Source of the DNA: Sympetrum striolatum
Taxonomy: Eukaryota; Arthropoda; Insecta; Odonata; Libellulidae
Assembly (NCBI GenBank): GCA_947579665.1
Contig: OX388351.1
Location: forward strand, 62,442,939 to 62,506,938
Direction of reading: 5' to 3'
DNA: 64,000 nucleotides
Part shown: positions 59,562 to 64,000 of the stretch, in pieces
How positions within the stretch are numbered: the stretch's first letter is position 1
Layout: every line of letters begins with the position of its first letter
The notes under the pieces: model-generated
Databases searched by the model: none
The model's input: the letters and a program-made list of their open reading frames with translations, nothing else
Told to the model about the DNA's origin: nothing
Position numbers and translations under genes: made by a program

Positions 59562-60460
59562 AAGGAAAAATATATTCGTTTGTGAGAGTTATTAAGGGGT
59601 TTTTGTGATTTTGGAAAACCTCCATTTTTTCAAGAATAGAATAGTCGTCTACCCTTCTCCGCTATATGTAAGATTTTAGGTGTAAAATCTGAGGAATGAC
59701 TGCATGTTAAAAGATGCTTCGCGAAATGAGATTGGTGTGATCCAGTTTGAAAACATTTAAGATGTTCTTTTGCCCTTAATTTAAAATTTATCCCAGTCTG
59801 GCCGATATATATTGAACTACAGTCATGACAGGACAGTTGATAGACTATTGACTTAAAAACGGGTCTATTGAGTCTTTACCGTTACAAAGAAAATTCTTAA
59901 TACAAAATTTACTATAAAAAGCTGGGCGGATACGACTTTTAGGAAAGAGTTTCGATATTTTATAACTTATCGGCCCACAGAAACTTAACTTACGCCAACC
60001 AGGAGAAGTTGGAGGAGTTTGAGTGGAATATATTCTATTTAGAGCCAAGTTTTTAAGTTTATTATCTAGTAAACGATGGATTGAGTCTGGGGAAAACCCG
60101 TTTACCTGTGCTAAGTAAAAAATAATACTTAACTCTCCTTCAAACTTGGAGGGTGAAAGAGGGGTATTGAGGAGTCTGTGGAGGAGGGAGTGGAAAGCAG
60201 CAAATTTATGGGAATGATGATGATTGGAGGAAAAGGGAATAAGACGTGAGGTGTAGGTGGGTTTGCGATAAATGGAAAAATCTAAGGTATTATGGGATAG
60301 GGTAATTGATAAATCAAGGAAATTAAGGGTATGAGAGGTATCCAACTCATGAGTAAATTTAAGGGAAGGATGAAGAGAGTTTAGCAGGTTAATAAAGTGG
60401 TTCAATTGCCTTACAGTTCCGGTCCAAATACAAAAAATGTCATCCACATACCTATACCAT
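59562..60460 (-). pseudogene. Penelope-like element copy 1, 5'-truncated (RT to GIY-YIG)
   Basis: The minus strand begins inside the reverse transcriptase: the catalytic box YVDDIF lies at 60433-60450 and is followed by typical Penelope-like sequence (LNFLDLSI, YRKPTYTS, near-neutral linker) and the KLFPKSRIRPAF region. The frame then breaks in a T run near 59857-59863, where one T is missing relative to copy 2, and a stop follows. The GIY-YIG endonuclease part is still readable in another frame, with YIGQTG at 59792-59809. Similarity to copy 2 ends at 59562. The 5' end of the RT is missing, and the copy is dead. Confidence 0.9.
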
Positions 60461-61100
60461 AAACTCTTTCCTAAAAGTCGTATCCGCCCTGCTTTTTATA
60501 GTAATTTTTGTATTAAGAATTTTCTTTGTAACGGTAAAGATTCAATAGACCCGTTTTTTAAATCAGGAGTCTATCAACTGTCCTGTCATGACTGTAGTTC
60601 AATATATAATTGCCAGACTGGAAGAAATTTTAAATTAAGGGCAAAAGAACATCTTAAATGTTTTCAAACTGGATCACACCAATCTCATTTCGCGAAGCAT
60701 CTTTTAACATGCAGTCATTTCTCAGATCTTACACCTAAAATCTTACATATAGCGGAGAAGGGTAGACGACTCAATATTCTTGAAAAAATGGAGGTTGTCC
60801 AAAATCACAAAAACCCCTTAATAACTCTCACAAACGAATATATTTTTCCTTCCTCTTCACCATTGCTCACGGCAACGCTTTCTTGTTCTCCCTCCTCTAA
60901 TGTTTTCCAAGAACCCTAAACTCCTCCCCCTCCCCCCTGACCATGAACCCTCTGGACCATTCTCCCCCTATTTTCTTTTAAATATGTGGGTTTCAGGCCT
61001 CTTTCTTCACTTGAAGATGACGCTCACGCGTCGAAACTAGTCGTGATAATTTTTTTTTGTTCCTGTGGTATTTTGCAAAGTTATTAATAAAATCAGGGTG
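60461..61100 (+). pseudogene. Penelope-like element copy 2, 5'-truncated (GIY-YIG and 3' UTR)
   Basis: It starts at KLFPKSRIRPAF and stays open to the stop near 60919. The GIY-YIG endonuclease is present: GVY at 60566-60574, an intact C-x2-C zinc-like pair (SCHDC), and the YIG position changed to YNC, so the nuclease is probably inactive. The 3' untranslated part includes a C/T-rich tract (60921-60990), the hairpin at 61011-61037 and AATAAA at about 61087. The outer 3' border is not certain. Confidence 0.85.
61011..61037 (+). ncRNA. Hammerhead-ribozyme-like hairpin in the Penelope 3' region
   Basis: TTGAAGA is followed by T, a 5-bp stem GACGC/GCGTC with the loop TCAC, and then GAAAC. The hammerhead core is CUGANGA ... 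GAAA around stem II, so U-G-A-N-G-A, the stem and GAAA fit, but the first core base is T instead of C. Penelope-like elements are known to carry hammerhead motifs. Activity is doubtful, and stems I and III were not established. Confidence 0.4.
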
Positions 61101-61778
61101 AATTTCATCAAGAAAGTTTCTCCTGTTTTCTTTGTTTGAAGTTATGGATTACCACAAAGTTACTCGCCAGTCAGTTGACTTTAAGTTTGATTTTCATTCA
61201 TTACTAAATTTTCCCTATCTTATTTAGTTTAAAGTTAGTTTTTATCTCATTTTACTAATCAAAGTACCCTGCTATCGTATTTTGACGAATGTAAAATTTT
61301 TCTCTGGTCATTCAGTACAGGATGAAGAATGCGTATCTTTCATTTACTTTTATTTCATTGTTGTTCATGGCTATAATGAAAAGTATCCTACTAATGACGG
61401 AATGATACTGAATTATGGCATTGGTAATGTCTTGTCATCGTCTTTTCTTATAAAATGCCGCGATAAATATTAGGGTCATTATACTTCGCTCTCTGGGAAT
61501 TATTCCTCTTAGAGTTATGATTGGGTGAGGAAAGTAGCAACCTCACTCCCTACCTTGTCTAATAAGCCTCATTCCTCTATTCTGATGGTCTATGGTAGAG
61601 GGTATGAGGTTTCCACTTGTCTTTGAGTAAAAGACACACCAATTACAGCCACTACGATGATTAAATGGAAAACAAGACTTTTACCTCTCTATCTTCTTCA
61701 TATAAAAACGTTATTTATCTTTTGAAGCTAGAAAGCCTCTCCGAGACAGTTAGGAATGCCTGATCCAAGTTAAGTTTC
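61101..61778. other. No gene seen
   Basis: Sequence between the Penelope pair and the tandem duplication. An open frame at 61282-61473 has no motif. Confidence 0.4.
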
Positions 61779-62000
61779 CAAATTATAGAGCCTGTATTAA
61801 AATTTTTCTCTTGGAAAAAGGGTTGAAATTCAAAATTTTACTTTTCACATTTTTTCACTCATTCGACAAATTAACACCACTCCTCCATATCTCAATTATA
61901 GTGCCAGCATTAAAATTTCTCGGAAAAAGGGTTAAAATTAAAATATTTATTTTTTCTCACTCTTTAACTCATTCTAAAAATTAAACCCACCCCTCTTTAT
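61779..62000. repeat. Diverged tandem duplication, about 110-bp unit
   Basis: Unit 1 (from AAATTATAGAGCC) and unit 2 (from CAATTATAGTGCC, about 61892) share GGAAAAAGGGTTRAAATT, the CACTCATTC/AACTCATTC block and AAATTAAMMCCAC with small indels. Confidence 0.7.
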
Positions 62001-62375
62001 ATAAATCACGAATGCACGTAAAATTCAAGTGAGAGAGACAGTAGTATTTTTCTTAAAATATTCACAATTAAACCCCAAAGCGTAAGAACTTCCATAATCT
62101 CTAAATATATCTAAAAATACTCAAAGGAGCTTCCTGAAACCCTGGAAGATCTTTATATACTTCGTAAGAATGAGAGAAAGCGGTAATCTCTGCATTCATA
62201 GGAGTGCACCTCATAAATCACAAGGAGGAGTGTTAGTGAGAAATAGTGACATTCCTCAAACACCGCATTCTGAATCGTGTGCCTCGATGAGGATCTCTGT
62301 CAGTTGGTTGGTACCACTATGCGAAGCGCCACTTGCCTACCTCACATAGCTTCAATTTATCGGAAGTGGGCTTAA

Positions 62376-62465
62376 CGCGGTATGGTAGTTAAGTGGTTAG
62401 AATACCTGTTCGGAAAAGTGGAGACTCGGGTCCGAGTTCCAGCCATGTCGCAATTTTTCACTCCT
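62376..62465 (+). repeat. tRNA-derived SINE head
   Basis: A box TAGTTAAGTGG at 62386-62396 and B box GGTCCGAGTTCC at 62429-62440 have tRNA-like spacing, followed by CAGCCATGTCG and a T-rich tail shared with the 24630 copy. The absence of a paired acceptor stem argues against a tRNA gene. Confidence 0.6.
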
Positions 62466-62661
62466 GTTTATTCTTGAGTTTTACTTCGTAGGTCCTTAAT
62501 GTCACGTTTATCGTTTGTTTCAATTAGAAGAATCTACCTGATTAGTAGAGTTGCCACCTATACCGGAATTCCGAGAATAATCCGGAATTTGGCTGATTTG
62601 GCGGGTCCCTCACGACTTCCGAAGGGAGATTAAAATCTTCCGGAATCTATAATATAAAATA

Positions 62662-62711
62662 GAGTGTGGGTGTGTGTGTGGGTGTGTGTATGTGCATGTA
62701 TGTATGTATGT
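62662..62711. repeat. (GT)n/(ATGT)n microsatellite
   Basis: GTGTGGGTGTGTGTGTGG passes into TATG and ATGT units. Confidence 0.95.
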
Positions 62712-64000
62712 TCGCTAAAAATTCGAGAACCGAGGGTCGCAAAACTTTGAAATTTTCTACATTATCAAAAGTCAATCTCGCGCAGGGTATAGGCTACTTT
62801 TTATTTCCCAAAAGTCCACGGTTCGAACCCAGACGGGTCAAAACCTTACCATAAGAAATACACGTAGAGGTCATTTTTTTCGTTGCAAGGTTCTTATCTT
62901 TTGCAAAATTAATTTAGAAATAATGGTCCTAGAAAATCGAAACAAGTACCAAAAGAAGGAAAACAGAATACAAAGTTTTACTTTGGTCGTTGAATATCGT
63001 TTCCGATTCGAAATTGCGAACCGTTTGATAAAATACGTGAATATTTTATCCAAATTCTGAGGTTGTAAACAACCCATTCCCTTGACGATCTATGTGATTG
63101 TTGATTCTAGCTCATGAGTTTATATATAAGAAGAGATTGAAAATTAATGAAATATTTAAGAAAGTTTTTCGAATTTTGCTCAAGCTTCTGTAGCAACCAT
63201 GTTTTATTTATTTATCATCTTTATTGTTTACCGTAAACTTGTAAGGTTAATCATAGTTTCCGTTTCGACTTTCATTCCCGTGATAGTGCTTGTGTTAATG
63301 ATTGTGTTCAGTGCTTATGTGGTGTTTTAGTTGATTTCCCGTAAAAATATTTATCGGTTGTTTTCAAAGTAATATTTATTTCTATTATTTGCTTATTTGT
63401 TTCCGTATTACCTTTGTGCATTTCTGAAAATTAATCCTGAAAGGTGGTGATGTTTATCCTAATTTTATATTTGAATATGTTTTTATAATCTTTGAGCGAA
63501 TGCTGTCTTCATCGAAGAAATTGTTTATTTGGAAGATATGAGATTGGATATATTTAGTCAAGGTGGCTTTGTAAACTTAAGTACAATTTTTATCTCTAGG
63601 TTTATTAGTTTGGAAATATAAATCGAAATATCGTTCGCAGGCTCTATTTCAATTGCAAAATCAAATTAAGAAGCATCATTGTTGTAAACCAGAGATAAGT
63701 TTGGAGGAATATTATATGAAAATGAATATTCAGATAACCGAACAAATAGATTTCAGCAACAAATTATGAGAGCGCAAGTTACTAGGATTTTCACGGAAAA
63801 GTTTCGTTTACGGTAATCCAACGGTAATCTGTCCCATCGAACGAAGCTAAAATGCTACATGTTAGATTATCTTCTTTTTTATAAAATGATTACTGTATTC
63901 AATTCTACTTCTATTCTCCCCGTTGAGAATCAACGGGCGCTACAGCTAGTTATTATATTTGCTGATCTGTGGTTTACCATCTGAAATGTGTAATCTTAGT
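62712..64000. other. No gene seen
   Basis: AT-rich to the window edge. A GGTTCGAACCC word at 62820-62830 resembles a B box but has no A-box partner. Nothing else is supported. Confidence 0.4.

Noticed and set aside
62376..62465. A functional tRNA gene
   Set aside because: A and B boxes are present, but the acceptor and anticodon stems do not pair, and the tail matches another SINE copy.
1..64000. CRISPR arrays, prokaryotic operons or phage genes
   Set aside because: No regularly spaced direct repeats, ribosome-binding sites or dense gene packing; the sequence is plainly eukaryotic.

Overview
The window is AT-rich eukaryotic DNA with long introns, phase-matched GT/AG exons, a TATA-plus-initiator promoter, short DNA transposons with 8-bp target duplications, tRNA-derived SINEs, a Ty3/gypsy LTR element primed by tRNA-Trp and a Penelope-like element. 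Together these suggest an arthropod, most likely an insect with a large genome. I cannot name the species.

Host genes. Gene A is on the minus strand and is assembled here from five exons at 47637-47466, 46615-45807, 44441-44339, 25474-24816 and 23435-23235. All four junctions agree in reading phase. Together they encode about 647 residues of a low-complexity, very acidic then Pro/His/Gln-rich protein with two helical segments and a basic C-terminal tail. Its first exons lie beyond the right edge of the window or were not recognised, and I do not recognise the family. Gene B is on the plus strand. It starts at a strong core promoter near 6526 and has exons at 6526-7186, 7785-7858 and 11026-11097; the reading frame stays open across both junctions, and the rest of the gene was not found.

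Mobile DNA, left to right: a hAT-type MITE at 698-1031; a 277-bp unit in tandem at 2164-2717; a 1.6-kb element with 13-bp terminal inverted repeats at 11172-12762; a young GC-rich LTR retrotransposon of the CsRn1 type at 14710-19478 (3 differences between its 251-bp LTRs, 5-bp target duplication, intact pol, frameshifted gag); a second hAT MITE at 29311-29648; a foldback element at 33016-33231; decayed LINE reverse-transcriptase fragments near 37.85 and 50.05 kb; and two truncated Penelope-like copies head to head at 59562-61100. At least seven tRNA-derived SINE pieces and four copies of a short repeat not assigned to any family are spread through the gene A introns and flanks.

The remaining long stretches are introns or intergenic DNA in which I see no supported gene. 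I found no CRISPR array, rRNA gene or intact tRNA gene. The most unusual structures are the 277-bp tandem unit whose inverted motifs are arranged a-b-a'-b', the head-to-head Penelope pair with a hammerhead-like 3' hairpin, the dispersed unclassified repeat, and the unidentified acidic gene A.
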